Shown: positions 36,902 to 46,234, counted from the first letter of the stretch. The stretch: 64,000 bases of DNA from Alteromonas_F sp964429915 (GCA_964429915.1 CAYSDZ010000004.1:92195-156194), one strand, 5' to 3'. Translations and numbers: made by a program. Notes: generated by a model from the letters alone, not told the origin.

Positions 36902-37389
36902 CAATTTCTCTCCAATTTGGCGCTATTGAGTACTGTTTGTGTCTGCTCTTGTCTGAAAGCAAGCAGTCTTTCTCTCACCGACTCGTCGTGCAACGCTACA
37001 ACCTGTGCGGCAAGCAAACCCGCATTGGCAGCACCGGCTTCACCGATGGCAAGGGTACCGACTGCAACACCTTTTGGCATTTGAACAATAGAGTAAAGCG
37101 AATCAACACCACTTAATGCTTTTGATTTTACTGGGCAACCGAATACTGGAAGGTGAGTATGCGCAGCTATCATTCCTGGAAGATGCGCTGCGCCACCTGC
37201 TCCAGCAATAATAACGTGATACCCTTTTTCGTGTGCAGTAGTGGCGAATTCGGTAAGTAAAGCAGGTGTTCTATGCGCAGAAACAACACTTGCGTCATAT
37301 TCAACACCCATGGTTTCAAGCATAACCGCAGCATGCTCCATGGTCGGCCAATCTGATGTAGAACCCATTACTATCGCGACTTTCGCCAT
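36901..37389 (-). CDS. purE: N5-carboxyaminoimidazole ribonucleotide mutase PurE
   Basis: A 162-residue class I PurE that converts N5-CAIR to 4-carboxy-AIR. The motifs IVMGSTSDWPTM, VSAHRTP, AGAGGAAHLPGM and PVKSKALSGVDSLYSIVQMP are intact. The open frame reaches 37422, but ATG 37389 has an AAGG SD at suitable distance and begins at the normal MAKVAIVMGS. purEK form an operon on the reverse strand downstream of rho. No PurR-like operator was recognised upstream. Confidence 0.96.
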   Translation of the reverse strand: MAKVAIVMGSTSDWPTMEHAAVMLETMGVEYDASVVSAHRTPALLTEFATTAHEKGYHVIIAGAGGAAHLPGMIAAHTHLPVFGCPVKSKALSGVDSLYSIVQMPKGVAVGTLAIGEAGAANAGLLAAQVVALHDESVRERLLAFRQEQTQTVLNSAKLERN

Positions 37390-37497
37390 ATTATCAACCT
37401 TGTTACCTGTGTAATTTTGCATAGAAAAACAGGCGCTAAAGTTTATACTATTTCGACACTATTTCAAAATACCGAGACTGAATAGGCCTTACAATAC

Positions 37498-37534
37498 GAG
37501 GAGCATGTCTACTTTTACTTAGTAGTCGTTCCTC
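37498..37534 (-). terminator. Possible stem-loop after rho
   Basis: Reverse strand GAGGA...TCCTC enclosing CTACT...AGTAG forms a two-part stem-loop 12 nt after the rho stop. It lacks a clean U-tract, so it may be only an RNA structure. Confidence 0.3.
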
Positions 37535-37545
37535 ATTCAAAATGC

Positions 37546-38811
37546 CTAGCTCTTCTGACGACGCATCGCGTCGAAAAACTCTTCGTTAGTTTTGGTCATA
37601 GAAAGTTTGTTGATCAAGAATTCCATGGCATCAATTTCTGACATCTCATGAACGATTTTTCGTAATATCCACATTTTCTGTAACTCATCTTGCTGAGTTA
37701 GCATTTCTTCTCTTCTGGTACCTGAGCGATTAAAGTCGATTGCAGGAAATACCCGTTTTTCAGCAATCTTACGATTCAGGTGCAATTCCATATTCCCTGT
37801 TCCTTTGAATTCTTCGTAGATCACTTCATCCATTTTTGAGCCTGTGTCGATTAGGGCTGTAGCTATAATGGTCAAACTTCCGCCTTCTTCTACATTTCGC
37901 GCCGCACCAAAAAAGCGCTTGGGTTTATGCAGTGCATTCGCATCAACACCCCCCGTTAACACTTTACCGGAGGAGGGGATAACCGTGTTGTAAGCACGTG
38001 CTAAGCGGGTGATTGAGTCGAGAAGAATCACAACATCTTTTTTATGTTCAACAAGGCGCTTGGCTTTTTCAATGACCATTTCGGCCACTTGCACGTGACG
38101 ACTCGCAGGTTCATCAAACGTAGACGCGACGACTTCACCCCGAACTAAGCGGTGCATTTCTGTGACTTCTTCTGGTCGCTCATCAATAAGCAATACCATT
38201 AATTCGCAATCTGGGTGGTTCGCGGCAATAGACTGTGCAATATTCTGTAGCAACAGGGTTTTACCTGCTTTGGGTGGTGCAACAATAAGACCACGCTGCC
38301 CTTTACCTATAGGTGACGCTAAGTCTAACACTCTAGCGGTAATGTCTTCTGACGAACCATTTCCTCGCTCCATTCTTAAGCGCAAATTGGCATGAAGTGG
38401 CGTAAGATTTTCAAATAAAATTTTATTTCGCGAGTTTTCTGGCTTATCAAAATTAACATCGCGAATTTTAAGTAGCGCAAAATAGCGTTCGCTGTCTTTG
38501 GGAGGTCTAATTTTTCCGGCAATGGTGTCGCCAGTACGTAAATTAAAGCGTCTTATCTGGCTTGGCGAGACATAAATATCATCAGGGCCAGCAAGGTATG
38601 AGGAATCTGCTGAACGTAAAAAACCAAATCCATCCTGAAGAATTTCGAGCACACCGTCGCCAAAAATATCTTCGCCGCTTTTCGCGTGAGATTTTAAAAT
38701 AGAGAATATAATATCTTGTTTACGAGCTCGGGCCATGTTTTCAAGGCCCATTTCTTCTGCCAACGCAACAAGTTCGCTAATCGGCTTATTCTTCAATTCG
38801 GTTAAATTCAT
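37546..38811 (-). CDS. rho: Transcription termination factor Rho
   Basis: A 421-residue hexameric RNA helicase. The N-terminal Rho domain and cold-shock-like RNA-binding domain (GFGFLRSADSSYLAGPDDIY, RRFNLRTGDTIAGKIRPPK) precede the ATPase core with Walker A (VAPPKAGKTLLLQ), Walker B (VVILLDSITRLARAYN) and the secondary RNA-binding Q/R loops (PSSGKVLTGGVD). Length and sequence are close to E. coli Rho (419). A 278-bp leader separates it from trxA, long enough for the autoregulation known for rho in other bacteria, though no specific element was identified. Confidence 0.98.
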   Translation of the reverse strand: MNLTELKNKPISELVALAEEMGLENMARARKQDIIFSILKSHAKSGEDIFGDGVLEILQDGFGFLRSADSSYLAGPDDIYVSPSQIRRFNLRTGDTIAGKIRPPKDSERYFALLKIRDVNFDKPENSRNKILFENLTPLHANLRLRMERGNGSSEDITARVLDLASPIGKGQRGLIVAPPKAGKTLLLQNIAQSIAANHPDCELMVLLIDERPEEVTEMHRLVRGEVVASTFDEPASRHVQVAEMVIEKAKRLVEHKKDVVILLDSITRLARAYNTVIPSSGKVLTGGVDANALHKPKRFFGAARNVEEGGSLTIIATALIDTGSKMDEVIYEEFKGTGNMELHLNRKIAEKRVFPAIDFNRSGTRREEMLTQQDELQKMWILRKIVHEMSEIDAMEFLINKLSMTKTNEEFFDAMRRQKS

Positions 38812-39027
38812 ATTGGTGGGTCTTTGTGCTTGTAGTGTCTTGTTAAAACTTACAGTTGTGAGTTTTTAATTAATTTGTATTGGTACTTTATAGGTCTTGC
38901 TTTTTATATCGTACTTTTGGGGTTAGTCGCTGTGAGTCCGTTTGGACAAGCAAATAGCTCAGGGTTGAGCCTGTAGAAACGTTAGCACCATAAATGCCGT
39001 TCGTCTAGTTTTACTGAACAAAAATTA

Positions 39028-39084
39028 AGCCTAAACAAAAATAAGCAGCCGAACATCTGCCAACTGCTTGTTTGAATGTAGGCT
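39028..39084 (-). terminator. Stem-loop terminator after trxA
   Basis: Downstream of the trxA stop, the reverse strand has nested complementary arms: TAGCCT.../AGGCTA-type outer arms (39028-39033 with 39079-39084) and AAGCAG/CTGCTT inner arms (39043-39048 with 39064-39069). The inner stem is followed by ATTTTTGTTT. This is a plausible Rho-independent terminator between trxA and rho. Confidence 0.5.
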
Positions 39085-39089
39085 AAAAA

Positions 39090-39416
39090 TCAAATGTTTT
39101 CGTTTAAGAAATCTTCTAGTTGATTTTTCGACAGTGCGCCAACTTTTGTTGCAGCAACGTTACCGTCTTTAAACAAAAGTAAGGTGGGAATACCTCTAAT
39201 TCCATATTTAGGAGGAGTTTCGTTATTTTCATCGACATTCAACTTGCCAACTGTTAACTTGCTATCGAAGTCTTTTGCAATCTCTTCCAAGATTGGGGCT
39301 ATCATTTTACAGGGGCCGCACCACTCAGCCCAAAAGTCAACTAGCACAGGACCATCTGCATTGATAACATCTGCCTCGAATTTATCATCCGTTAAAGTGA
39401 TAATTTTGTCGCTCAT
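39090..39416 (-). CDS. trxA: Thioredoxin
   Basis: A 108-residue classical thioredoxin with active site WCGPCK, preceded by VLVDFWAE and followed by the cis-Pro loop RGIPTLLLF. It is a general cytosolic disulfide reductant, reduced by thioredoxin reductase. A good SD (CGGAG) precedes the ATG. It lies divergently from rhlB and upstream of rho, the conserved gammaproteobacterial rhlB/trxA-rho arrangement. Confidence 0.97.
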   Translation of the reverse strand: MSDKIITLTDDKFEADVINADGPVLVDFWAEWCGPCKMIAPILEEIAKDFDSKLTVGKLNVDENNETPPKYGIRGIPTLLLFKDGNVAATKVGALSKNQLEDFLNENI

Positions 39417-39514
39417 TCTTTTCTCCGTTAAGGTACTATGCTGACTAATTCAGCGCTACCATTTAGTGTTATATAGAAACCGTTATTTATGCAAGAACAG
39501 ATAAGCTATAAGCT

Positions 39515-40771
39515 ATGCAAACTACTCACTTAACTGAAACGCACTTTTCTGACTTACCGTTGCATAACGATGTAGTCAAAGCTTTGGATGCAGCCAATTT
39601 TCATAACTGCACCCCCATACAGGCTATGAGCCTGCCGCCCCTACTCGACGGGCTAGATATTGCTGGGCAGGCGCAAACGGGAACAGGAAAAACCATCGCC
39701 TTTCTCGTTGCTACTTTCCACCACTTACTCAATGCGCCTCCTCCGGCTAATAAAAAAGGCCCCAGAGCCATCATTATGGCACCGACTCGTGAGCTTGCAG
39801 TGCAAATATTCAATGACGCTGCTTTACTCAGTGAGCACACTGGATTGACACTTGGCCTCATTTATGGGGGCGAAGGATACCAAAGTCAACGAGAAACTTT
39901 AGAACAAGGTGTCGATATTGTTATCGGCACAACCGGTCGTATTCTCGATTACTACAAACAGAACGTGTTTTCACTGGAAAACATTCAGGTGGCAGTATTA
40001 GACGAAGCCGATAGAATGTTTGATTTAGGGTTTATTAAAGACATTCGATTTCTTTTCAGACGTATGCCTTCTCCAGAAAAAAGACTCAGTATGTTATTTT
40101 CGGCTACGCTAAGCTATCGAGTACAAGAGCTGGCGTACGAGCACATGAATAATCCGACTCACGTGCAAATTGAGCCTCAGCAACGCACAGCAAGCCGGGT
40201 CGTTGAAGAGTTGTTCTACCCCTCTGATAAAGAAAAAATGCTACTTTTGCTCACCCTTATCGAAGAAGAATGGCCAGAGCGTGCCATTGTTTTTGCTAAT
40301 ACAAAACACGGGTGTGAAACCGTTGAGGCTTGGTTGAAAGCTGACGGCCATAGAGTTGGCATGTTAAGCGGAGACGTTCCGCAAAAAAAACGCTTGGGTA
40401 TATTGGAAGATTTTACGCAAGGTAACTTAGATCTATTGGTTGCAACCGACGTTGCGGCCAGAGGTTTGCACGTAGACGAAGTGACTCACGTTTTTAATTA
40501 CGACTTACCCGATGACGCTGAAGATTACGTTCACCGTATTGGACGAACCGGTAGAGCAGGTAAAAGCGGCCGCGCCATTAGTTTTGCTTGTGAAAAATAC
40601 GCAATGAATTTGCCTCCAATAGAGGGCTATATTCAACATGCGATCCCCGTTACTGATTACGACAGCCGACATTTACTTGAAGACGTTAAGCCTCCTCGTA
40701 TGCAACAGCGCAGAAGAAACAGCAGCGCACGTTCTGGTAACAGAAAACCGCGTCCCAAATCGAGACGTTAA
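39515..40771 (+). CDS. rhlB: DEAD-box RNA helicase RhlB
   Basis: A 418-residue DEAD-box helicase. Motifs are Q-motif FHNCTPIQAMSLPPLL, Walker A AQTGTGKT, PTRELAVQ, VLDEADRMF, SAT (MLFSATLSY) and HRIGRTGRAGKSG, with an Arg-rich C-terminal tail (RRRNSSARSGNRKPRPKSRR). RhlB unwinds structured RNA for RNase E/PNPase in the degradosome. Gene context (divergent trxA-rho, downstream gppA) matches the conserved locus. The stop overlaps the gppA start (TAATG). Confidence 0.96.
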   Translation: MQTTHLTETHFSDLPLHNDVVKALDAANFHNCTPIQAMSLPPLLDGLDIAGQAQTGTGKTIAFLVATFHHLLNAPPPANKKGPRAIIMAPTRELAVQIFNDAALLSEHTGLTLGLIYGGEGYQSQRETLEQGVDIVIGTTGRILDYYKQNVFSLENIQVAVLDEADRMFDLGFIKDIRFLFRRMPSPEKRLSMLFSATLSYRVQELAYEHMNNPTHVQIEPQQRTASRVVEELFYPSDKEKMLLLLTLIEEEWPERAIVFANTKHGCETVEAWLKADGHRVGMLSGDVPQKKRLGILEDFTQGNLDLLVATDVAARGLHVDEVTHVFNYDLPDDAEDYVHRIGRTGRAGKSGRAISFACEKYAMNLPPIEGYIQHAIPVTDYDSRHLLEDVKPPRMQQRRRNSSARSGNRKPRPKSRR

Positions 40772-42285
40772 TGGCTCTGCAAGCGTTGCACACAGAAAAA
40801 GTGACTCGTGGTGAATATTATGCGGCAGTCGATTTAGGATCTAACAGTTTTCACATGGTTGTTGTTCATGTGTTAAATGGTAATCTTCAAATTGTCAGTA
40901 AAATTAAACAAAAAGTGCGTATCGCAGCTGGTTTAAATGAAGATATGGTGTTATCGAATGATGCCATGCAACGCGCATTTGATTGCTTAGATACATTTTC
41001 TGAGCGGCTTCAAGATATTTCTCCGTCTAATGTAAGGGTCGTTGCCACAGCTACTTTACGTTTGGCAAAAAATGCGGCTAGCTTTATTGATAAAGCAGAA
41101 TCCATACTTAAGCACAAAATTTCGGTGATCAGCGGCGAAGAAGAAGCAAGGCAAATATACCTAGGTGTTGCCTACACCTCGGCAAACCAAGGCAATATGC
41201 TAGTTATTGATATAGGTGGAGCCAGCACCGAAATCATCATCGGCAACGACATGCAGCCTATTCATTTGTGCAGCCTGAATATGGGTTGTGTTACGGTAAT
41301 GGAAACCTTTTTTAAGGGTGGCGTGATTAGCCACGCTGCGTTTGAAAATGCAAAAAACCACGCTTCTAAGCTGCTAGCTAATGTAAAAGATACGTTCTTA
41401 TGCTTCGACTGGTCTCATTGCTTAGGTGCCTCGGGAACACCTCAAGCCATTACTGAAATTTTAGTGTCGCGCGGTATAAGCGATGCAATCCGTCTCGACT
41501 ATTTGTACGAACTAGAAAAAGAGTGCATCAACTGCGGTCATGTTGATGCGCTTAATGTTCCAGGGTTAGAAGAGTCGCGCAGAGCTATCTTTCCAAGTGG
41601 TTTAGCCATTCTCACTGCACTATTTGAACACCTTTCTATCACAACCATGAATATTGCCGGAGGCGCACTTCGCGAAGGCTTAATTTACGGAATGCTAGAC
41701 AACATCAATGAAAACGATCGCCAATCACAAACCTTAAATTTAGTCATATCTCGATATCATATTGATAAACCACACGCGAAAATAGTCAAAAAAACAGCCC
41801 TATTGCTCTGTAATCAGCTATGTGCTCAATCTGACATATGCCATATGGATACTGAAGCAGTGCTTGGTGCTTGCGCTTTACTGCACGAAATTGGCTTGCA
41901 TATTGAATACAAACGCTACCATTTACACGGCGCTTATATTTTAGAATATATCGACTTACCGGGTTTCACTCGCTTACAAAAAGCGGCCATCCGCGATGTG
42001 ATTGCTACGCATAGAGGCAATATAGACTTAACTCGCTTTGACAGTTTTCATAAAGACATACGCTCAATGCTTCTTGGCCTAGTCAGAATACTGCGTATTG
42101 CTACTGTGTTAAGTATTCGGCGAAGCCATATTGACGTACCCACCGTTAATTTAACTATAGATAATCATAAATGGACGCTGCATTTCCCTGATAATTGGTT
42201 AAAAATGCACCCTTTAATTAAAGCTGAATTGAATAATGAAGCGTGGTTACAACACCGAGTGGGTTGGGAGTTAGTACTCAGCTAG
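40771..42285 (+). CDS. gppA: Exopolyphosphatase / guanosine pentaphosphate phosphohydrolase (Ppx/GppA)
   Basis: A 504-residue Ppx/GppA-family phosphatase. The actin-like phosphate-binding motifs AAVDLGSNSFHMVV and VIDIGGASTEIIIG are followed by GASGTPQAI and an HD-like C-terminal domain (LHEIGLHIEYKRYHLHGAYIL). It converts pppGpp to ppGpp and/or degrades polyphosphate; the linkage to rhlB is that of gppA. The stop codon lies inside the outer arm of a large inverted repeat shared with the end of the convergent hemB gene. Confidence 0.93.
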   Translation: MALQALHTEKVTRGEYYAAVDLGSNSFHMVVVHVLNGNLQIVSKIKQKVRIAAGLNEDMVLSNDAMQRAFDCLDTFSERLQDISPSNVRVVATATLRLAKNAASFIDKAESILKHKISVISGEEEARQIYLGVAYTSANQGNMLVIDIGGASTEIIIGNDMQPIHLCSLNMGCVTVMETFFKGGVISHAAFENAKNHASKLLANVKDTFLCFDWSHCLGASGTPQAITEILVSRGISDAIRLDYLYELEKECINCGHVDALNVPGLEESRRAIFPSGLAILTALFEHLSITTMNIAGGALREGLIYGMLDNINENDRQSQTLNLVISRYHIDKPHAKIVKKTALLLCNQLCAQSDICHMDTEAVLGACALLHEIGLHIEYKRYHLHGAYILEYIDLPGFTRLQKAAIRDVIATHRGNIDLTRFDSFHKDIRSMLLGLVRILRIATVLSIRRSHIDVPTVNLTIDNHKWTLHFPDNWLKMHPLIKAELNNEAWLQHRVGWELVLS

Positions 42286-42494
42286 GCCCTCAAGACAAAC
42301 GCATACTGCCACTGCATTGCTAGGTAGCGAATGAGGCGTAAATAGTATAAAAATAAAGCGTCAAAAAACAGGGATGTTTTTTGCCGAGCGCCATAGGGAT
42401 ATGCTCGCAGCGTCTTTATTTTTATACTATTTTCGCCTCATTAAGCTAACACCAAAGTGAAATATAAGTATGCGGTTTTCTTGAGGGCTAGCTG
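42279..42494. repeat. Large imperfect inverted repeat between convergent gppA and hemB
   Basis: The last bases of gppA plus following DNA (42279-42307, CAGCTAGGCCCTCAAG...) are mirrored by the last bases of hemB and adjacent DNA (42467-42494), with one indel and a few mismatches over about 29 nt. Both stop codons are inside the arms. The inner hairpin element at 42330-42442 is nested within. The whole could fold as one long cruciform or RNA hairpin and probably ends transcription from both genes. Confidence 0.8.
42330..42442. repeat. Dispersed hairpin repeat element, copy A
   Basis: Two 29-nt complementary arms (42330-42358 and 42414-42442, one mismatch) enclose a core that also forms two small hairpins: AAAAAAC/GTTTTTT and CGAGC/GCTCG. 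The core (42355-42417) recurs at 53069-53130 with three differences over about 63 nt, whereas the outer arms there have a different sequence. The A6/T6 hairpin would work as a terminator in either direction. Confidence 0.85.
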
Positions 42495-43492
42495 TTCTGT
42501 AGAAGACGAGCGGCTTCTTTTGCAAAATAAGTTAAAATGCCGTCTGCACCTGCTCGTTTAAACGCAAGCAGCGATTCTATGATCACCTCATTCCTGCTAA
42601 GCCATCCATTCTCAAATGCAGCGCAGTGCATGGCGTACTCTCCACTTACTTGGTAAGCAAAGGTGGGAACCTTAAATTCTGACTTACACCGATAAACCAC
42701 ATCCAAATATGGCATACCCGGTTTTACCATAACCATATCTGCACCTTCATCTATGTCCAAAGCTATCTCTAGCAACGCTTCATCGGTATTGGCGGGGTTC
42801 ATTTGGTAGCTGGTTTTTTTACCACCTTTTATATTAGCGGCAGAACCCACTGCATCTCTAAATGGGCCGTAGTAATTAGACGCATATTTTGCCGAATAAG
42901 CCATAATACAAGTTAATGAGTGCCCGTCCTGTTCAAGCGCTTGACGAATAGCCCCGATTCGTCCGTCCATCATATCAGACGGTGCAACAATATCAGCACC
43001 TGCTCGAGCGTGAGATAAAGCTTGCTTAACTAATACTTCAACAGTTTGTTCATTTAACACATAACCCGCGTTGTCAATAATGCCATCTTGGCCATGCACA
43101 GTGAAAGGGTCCAACGCAACGTCAGTAATAACCGCAATGCTATCGCCAAACGTTTGCTTGATTGCTCTCACAGCTTGTTGCGCCAAACCTTCATCGTTGT
43201 AGGCTTGTTCAGCGTGAAGCGACTTTAAATGAGTCGGGGTAACAGGGAACAATGCTACTGCTGGAATACCTAATTGAATACACTCTTCAACTTCAGCGAG
43301 TAACAAATCTACCGATACGCGTTTTTGTGTTGGCATCGATTTAATTGGCTCACTTTGTTGTTGGCCCGGTAAGATAAACAGGGGGAAAATCAAATCGTTG
43401 GGGCTTAATCGTACTTCTGCCACCATATTTGACAGGGGAGATGTGCGTCTTAGTCGTCTTGGTCGCTGCAATGGGTATCGGCTTATTTTCAT
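42488..43492 (-). CDS. hemB: Delta-aminolevulinic acid dehydratase (porphobilinogen synthase)
   Basis: A 334-residue HemB that joins two 5-aminolevulinates to porphobilinogen in heme synthesis. The two Schiff-base lysines are in AYSAKYASNYYGP and MVMVKPGMPYLD. The metal segment is TDVALDPFTVHGQDG, which lacks the Cys residues of zinc-dependent enzymes such as E. coli HemB and matches the Mg-dependent Pseudomonas-type. ATG 43492 with an AGGAG SD is chosen over a TTG one codon upstream. It follows the GGDEF gene by 4 nt. Confidence 0.96.
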   Translation of the reverse strand: MKISRYPLQRPRRLRRTSPLSNMVAEVRLSPNDLIFPLFILPGQQQSEPIKSMPTQKRVSVDLLLAEVEECIQLGIPAVALFPVTPTHLKSLHAEQAYNDEGLAQQAVRAIKQTFGDSIAVITDVALDPFTVHGQDGIIDNAGYVLNEQTVEVLVKQALSHARAGADIVAPSDMMDGRIGAIRQALEQDGHSLTCIMAYSAKYASNYYGPFRDAVGSAANIKGGKKTSYQMNPANTDEALLEIALDIDEGADMVMVKPGMPYLDVVYRCKSEFKVPTFAYQVSGEYAMHCAAFENGWLSRNEVIIESLLAFKRAGADGILTYFAKEAARLLQNS

Positions 43493-43496
43493 CAAT

Positions 43497-45395
43497 TTAC
43501 TCCTTTAACTGACTGGCGGCACAGACTCTATTACGTCCGCTTTGCTTTGCTTTGTATAACGCCATATCAGCCTGCTTTAATATGTCTTTTTGACCTTCAG
43601 CGACATCGACAATGCCACTCGCAACGCCTGCACTTATTGTCATTGCAATTGACCCATTTCGTGTGGGGCAAGGCGTAGATTCTATTGTCTTACGAATGTC
43701 ATTTACCAATTTAAAGGCACCCTCTTCAGTCGTATTGGGCAGCACCAATACAAACTCCTCTCCGCCATAGCGACAAACATCATCACTGGGTCGCTTGATA
43801 AACGACTTTATGAGTGTAGCAATATGTTTAATACATTCGTCACCTACATCATGCCCATGACTGTCGTTAATGCGTTTAAAATGATCAATATCGAGCATCA
43901 CTAAGCATAAAGAGGTTTGTTCGCGCCGGCTTCTTCTGCCTTCAGCCATAAAGCGCTTATCAAAATGTCGACGATTACGAATACCCGTAAGAGGGTCTAC
44001 CGTATTAATACGCTCAAGCTCTGCATTCGCTTCGGACAATTCTCTGAGCGTAATTTCAAGTTCTAAAGTACGCTCTTGTACCTTATATTCAAGTTCATCT
44101 TTAGCTTGTTGTTCTAACTCCAACAGTTTGTCTTTTGCTTCTGCTGATTCTTTCTCAGCTGCTAAAGCAATGACTTGTGTTCTTGCCAAGGTTTCGCCTT
44201 GGCTGCCATAGCTTAAGGCTAGTACAAACGCGAGTAACAATGTTTCACCTGCCACAGCATACAAAAGCGTACCATTAACGCCGCCTGGTAGCGAAAAAAC
44301 ACCTAAAGCGTCAAGGACTGCTGCGAATGAACAGATAAGCATCATTCCCCAAGCGACATTGTAATACCGAGCAATAGCGACGTTCTTAAATGACAACCAA
44401 ATACAAACAACAAGCACCACAACAACAGAGGTGAGAAGCAAAGCAGATAAAACAAAGAACTGAAAAGAATAGATAACAAAAGCGGATAGTAAAGCATTAA
44501 AAAAAAGTGCTGAACCCATTCCTTTTAGGATTAAGGACACCTTTCGACTATGTTGTTCGACAGCTAAAAGTCGATGAGTAAAAAACAAAGCGAATCCAAG
44601 AGTTAGACTGGAAAAAAGAGGGATCGCCTTTTGTTGAAACACTGGGTTATCGGGCCACAAATAAAAATAACCGTAACCGAATAAACTAGCACAAACGATA
44701 GTAAAGCTAAGTACATGTGCAGAATACAGAGCAAAGGATAGGTTTCTTGTGGTAAGAAAAAAGAATAAATTGCTGATTGCCATGGCAACTAAAAAACCAA
44801 AAAAACAGCCTATTAACAAACGTTGTTTGACCACAAAATGAAAGAAGTCACTTGATCGCCAAACTCGCATAGGCACTTTAAAACTACCATTGGTTTTTAC
44901 TTTTACTACCGCAAATGTTGGTGCCTCGTTCAACTTATTTAAGTCAACAATAAAATTTTCATATCGATAAGGTCTTGAATGGAAGGAAAGCTCATCCCCC
45001 ATTCGTTGATGTGAGAAAGGCACCTTGTCATTTGGCAAAGCAAAAAACCACACGTCGATCCGATCTAACAGTGGGTTGGCGATTTCGAACAATTTTTGTT
45101 CTTCGCCTCGAACGGTGGTGGGGAGTGTGACTTTTAACCAGTAAACGGCCTCGTGAATACCAGAGCTTATTTTTGTATCGCGTTGCCTCCATTGCGTATC
45201 ACTTAATGTAATAACCTCTGCGAGCGTTGCAGAAGCCGTCGTATCTTTCCAGACCAAAGCACTGTCTATGGATGTTGAAGGTGAAGACAAGTGAGCAGAG
45301 CCGAGCACAAATGCCGTGTAGGCAATCACAAAGCATGTGGCAGCAATGAGCACCCAGCTCCTACGTACCGTTTCTTTCGCTTCATGAAACTGCAT
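43497..45395 (-). CDS. 7TMR-DISM diguanylate cyclase (GGDEF)
   Basis: A 632-residue membrane protein. An N-terminal signal/TM segment, a periplasmic 7TMR-DISMED2 sensor (about 55-190), seven TM helices (about 200-400) and a coiled coil (about 405-455) precede a GGDEF domain. The active site reads GGEEF (CRYGGEEFVLVLP) and an inhibitory RxxD site (RPSD) lies five residues before it, so it is a probably active, product-inhibited c-di-GMP synthase. ATG 45395 with an AGG SD is chosen over TTG 45413. It lies between tatD and hemB in one transcription unit. Confidence 0.92.
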   Translation of the reverse strand: MQFHEAKETVRRSWVLIAATCFVIAYTAFVLGSAHLSSPSTSIDSALVWKDTTASATLAEVITLSDTQWRQRDTKISSGIHEAVYWLKVTLPTTVRGEEQKLFEIANPLLDRIDVWFFALPNDKVPFSHQRMGDELSFHSRPYRYENFIVDLNKLNEAPTFAVVKVKTNGSFKVPMRVWRSSDFFHFVVKQRLLIGCFFGFLVAMAISNLFFFLTTRNLSFALYSAHVLSFTIVCASLFGYGYFYLWPDNPVFQQKAIPLFSSLTLGFALFFTHRLLAVEQHSRKVSLILKGMGSALFFNALLSAFVIYSFQFFVLSALLLTSVVVVLVVCIWLSFKNVAIARYYNVAWGMMLICSFAAVLDALGVFSLPGGVNGTLLYAVAGETLLLAFVLALSYGSQGETLARTQVIALAAEKESAEAKDKLLELEQQAKDELEYKVQERTLELEITLRELSEANAELERINTVDPLTGIRNRRHFDKRFMAEGRRSRREQTSLCLVMLDIDHFKRINDSHGHDVGDECIKHIATLIKSFIKRPSDDVCRYGGEEFVLVLPNTTEEGAFKLVNDIRKTIESTPCPTRNGSIAMTISAGVASGIVDVAEGQKDILKQADMALYKAKQSGRNRVCAASQLKE

Positions 45396-45402
45396 AAATA
45401 GC

Positions 45403-46179
45403 CTACATCTCAAATAACGTTAAAGTATTAGTGTAACTTATTTGCTGAAGTGTGCAGAGTTCTTGATGGGTGATTTCTGCGAAATAAGCTGCAATATCAG
45501 GTAAATAAACGGGGGAATTGTTCGACTTACGGGGCCTGACATGTTTTGGAAATAAATACGGGGCATCGGTTTCAAATATTAAGCGATTCTGAGGTAAGTG
45601 AGCGACAGCTTCACGTAGCGTGTGGCCTCGCTTTGGATCGCTCAACCAACCTGTTATGCCAATGTACAAGCCCATATCAAGATACGTTTGCATTTGTTCT
45701 ATATTTCCTGTGAAGCAGTGCGCTATGCCTTTGACAGGTGTTTTACCGTATATCTCGTGAATACAGGCGATTTGCTCCTTGAATGCATCTCGTTGGTGTA
45801 AGTAAAGCGGTAAGTTATTGGTTTTTGCAATCTGTAACTGCTGTTTAAACGCGTTTATCTGAGATTCAGGCGAAGAAAAATTTCTATTAAAATCTAAACC
45901 GCATTCACCAACGGCCACAAAACCAGGTGTGTTGAACGCGTTTTCTAACACGGACCAATTACCATCAACCGCCGATTTTGCATTATGCGGATGAATACCT
46001 AGGGTGTACACAATGTGTTCTGGAAAACGGGTATGTAATTGTACGGCTTGTTCCCATTCACGTGGGGATGTGGTTATCACACACAGTTTATCCACGCCGG
46101 CTTCGTTTGCGTGTTGTATGACTTCTTCAGGTTTGAATCGACTGTCGAGTAGATTGACTCCAGCATCAAACCAAGTCAT
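45403..46179 (-). CDS. tatD: TatD-family metal-dependent hydrolase
   Basis: A 258-residue TatD-type nuclease (TIM-barrel amidohydrolase). Metal ligands and motifs are visible in WFDAGVNL, TLGIHPHNA, AVGECGLDFNRN, LPLYLHQRDA, IAHCFTG and IFETDAPYLFP. The N-terminal metal motif is DAGVNL rather than the usual D.HxH, as in genuine E. coli TatD. TatD is a 3'-5' exonuclease in DNA repair; it is linked to tatABC by position, not by export. It is downstream of tatC. Confidence 0.93.
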   Translation of the reverse strand: MTWFDAGVNLLDSRFKPEEVIQHANEAGVDKLCVITTSPREWEQAVQLHTRFPEHIVYTLGIHPHNAKSAVDGNWSVLENAFNTPGFVAVGECGLDFNRNFSSPESQINAFKQQLQIAKTNNLPLYLHQRDAFKEQIACIHEIYGKTPVKGIAHCFTGNIEQMQTYLDMGLYIGITGWLSDPKRGHTLREAVAHLPQNRLIFETDAPYLFPKHVRPRKSNNSPVYLPDIAAYFAEITHQELCTLQQISYTNTLTLFEM

Positions 46180-46234
46180 TAATCGATTCGCTTTACGCGC
46201 ATTCGGCGTTTACTGTTCTGATTGCTCAATAGTA

